Assembly (NCBI RefSeq): GCF_900142765.1
Contig: NZ_FRCB01000005.1
Span: 1-64,000 of the forward strand
From: Roseovarius litoreus
GTDB taxonomy: Bacteria > Pseudomonadota > Alphaproteobacteria > Rhodobacterales > Rhodobacteraceae
Length of the DNA: 64,000 nt
Direction of reading: 5' to 3'
The notes under the pieces were generated by a model, which was not told the DNA's origin, ran no database searches, and saw only the letters and a program-made list of their open reading frames with translations. Shown piece by piece: positions 63,912-64,000 of the stretch. The stretch's first letter is position 1; the number at the start of each line of letters is the position of its first letter. Both the position numbers and the translations under genes were made by a program.

Positions 63912-64000
63912 CCCTTCCGCCGAAGCCCCGGGCGCGTGAAGAGGGCAGAGTGTCCTTGTGGCGGTATACGCGGCTGTTTCGGCAGGATATCCTGTCGGCG
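63908..64000 (+). CDS. Possible cytochrome P450, N-terminus only (partial)
   Basis: Thirty-one codons are visible before the right edge (MTLPPKPRAREEGRVSLWRY, then TRLFRQDILSA). The Pro-rich start and W-R-x-x-x-L-F-R-x-D pattern resemble the N-termini of soluble bacterial cytochromes P450 of the Roseobacter group, but the heme-binding region is outside the window. The ATG overlaps the stop of the hydrolase-like gene, so the two are probably co-expressed. Confidence 0.45.
   Translation, partial: MTLPPKPRAREEGRVSLWRYTRLFRQDILSA

Overview
The window looks like a chromosome segment of a marine-type Rhodobacteraceae bacterium (Roseobacter group, Alphaproteobacteria). DNA is GC-rich and densely coded. 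Family-typical blocks are present: trpG-trpD-trpC-moaC-moeA with trpE elsewhere, a large B12-dependent ribonucleotide reductase, an F1-ATPase zeta (DUF1476) protein, RNase E with an acidic insertion in its S1 domain, and a split cobalamin methionine synthase. No prophage, insertion sequence, rRNA operon or CRISPR array was seen. Species cannot be fixed from sequence reading alone.

Layout. 1-2.8 kb: end of hemA, a RodZ-like protein and ispG. 2.9-7.0 kb (minus): trpGDC-moaC-moeA, joined by 4-bp overlaps or a 1-bp gap. 7.1-9.3 kb: two exported proteins. 9.3-16.7 kb (minus): pseudouridine synthase, exported rhodanese, trpE, PpiD-like chaperone, aminotransferase, gpt, fabI. 16.8-18.6 kb: pdxH, a double cold-shock-domain protein, a DUF192 protein, tRNA-Pro. 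18.7-23.2 kb: nrdJ with a long leader holding two NrdR boxes and a large inverted repeat, followed by a structured, terminator-ended RNA candidate. 23.3-28.4 kb: iron alcohol dehydrogenase, arginase/ornithine cyclodeaminase with a divergent Lrp regulator, dsbB, a YqaA-like protein, tRNA-Leu.

28.5-35.3 kb (minus) is the most unusual part. A membrane-anchored LuxR-type regulator, a CoA transferase and an enoyl-CoA hydratase lie next to a tight operon of a thermostable-hemolysin-family (GNAT-like) protein, an AMP-ligase, an SDR, a TauD-type dioxygenase and a DUF2147 protein. The operon looks like an uncharacterised small-molecule pathway. 35.6-44.3 kb: CorA, then a five-gene envelope operon (MFP, RND pump, membrane GDPD, two HdeD-like proteins). 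44.6-48.7 kb: tRNA-CAU, purMN, rnd, a lipoprotein, sufE. 48.7-52.5 kb: DUF1638, corrinoid protein, a radical SAM protein and a homocysteine methyltransferase, the last two MetH-like modules of a split methionine synthase. 52.8-55.0 kb: DUF1476, purC-purS-purQ. 55.0-64.0 kb: dctBD (the DctD lacks GAFTGA), rne, tusA, ccdA, a membrane serine-hydrolase-like protein and the start of a possible cytochrome P450.

A family of 117-bp intergenic repeats (three full copies, one deletion derivative) is scattered through the window, always in the same sense as the flanking gene it touches. Dependence on cobalamin recurs (NrdJ, corrinoid protein). All functional assignments come from motif and family recognition by reading; no search was run.
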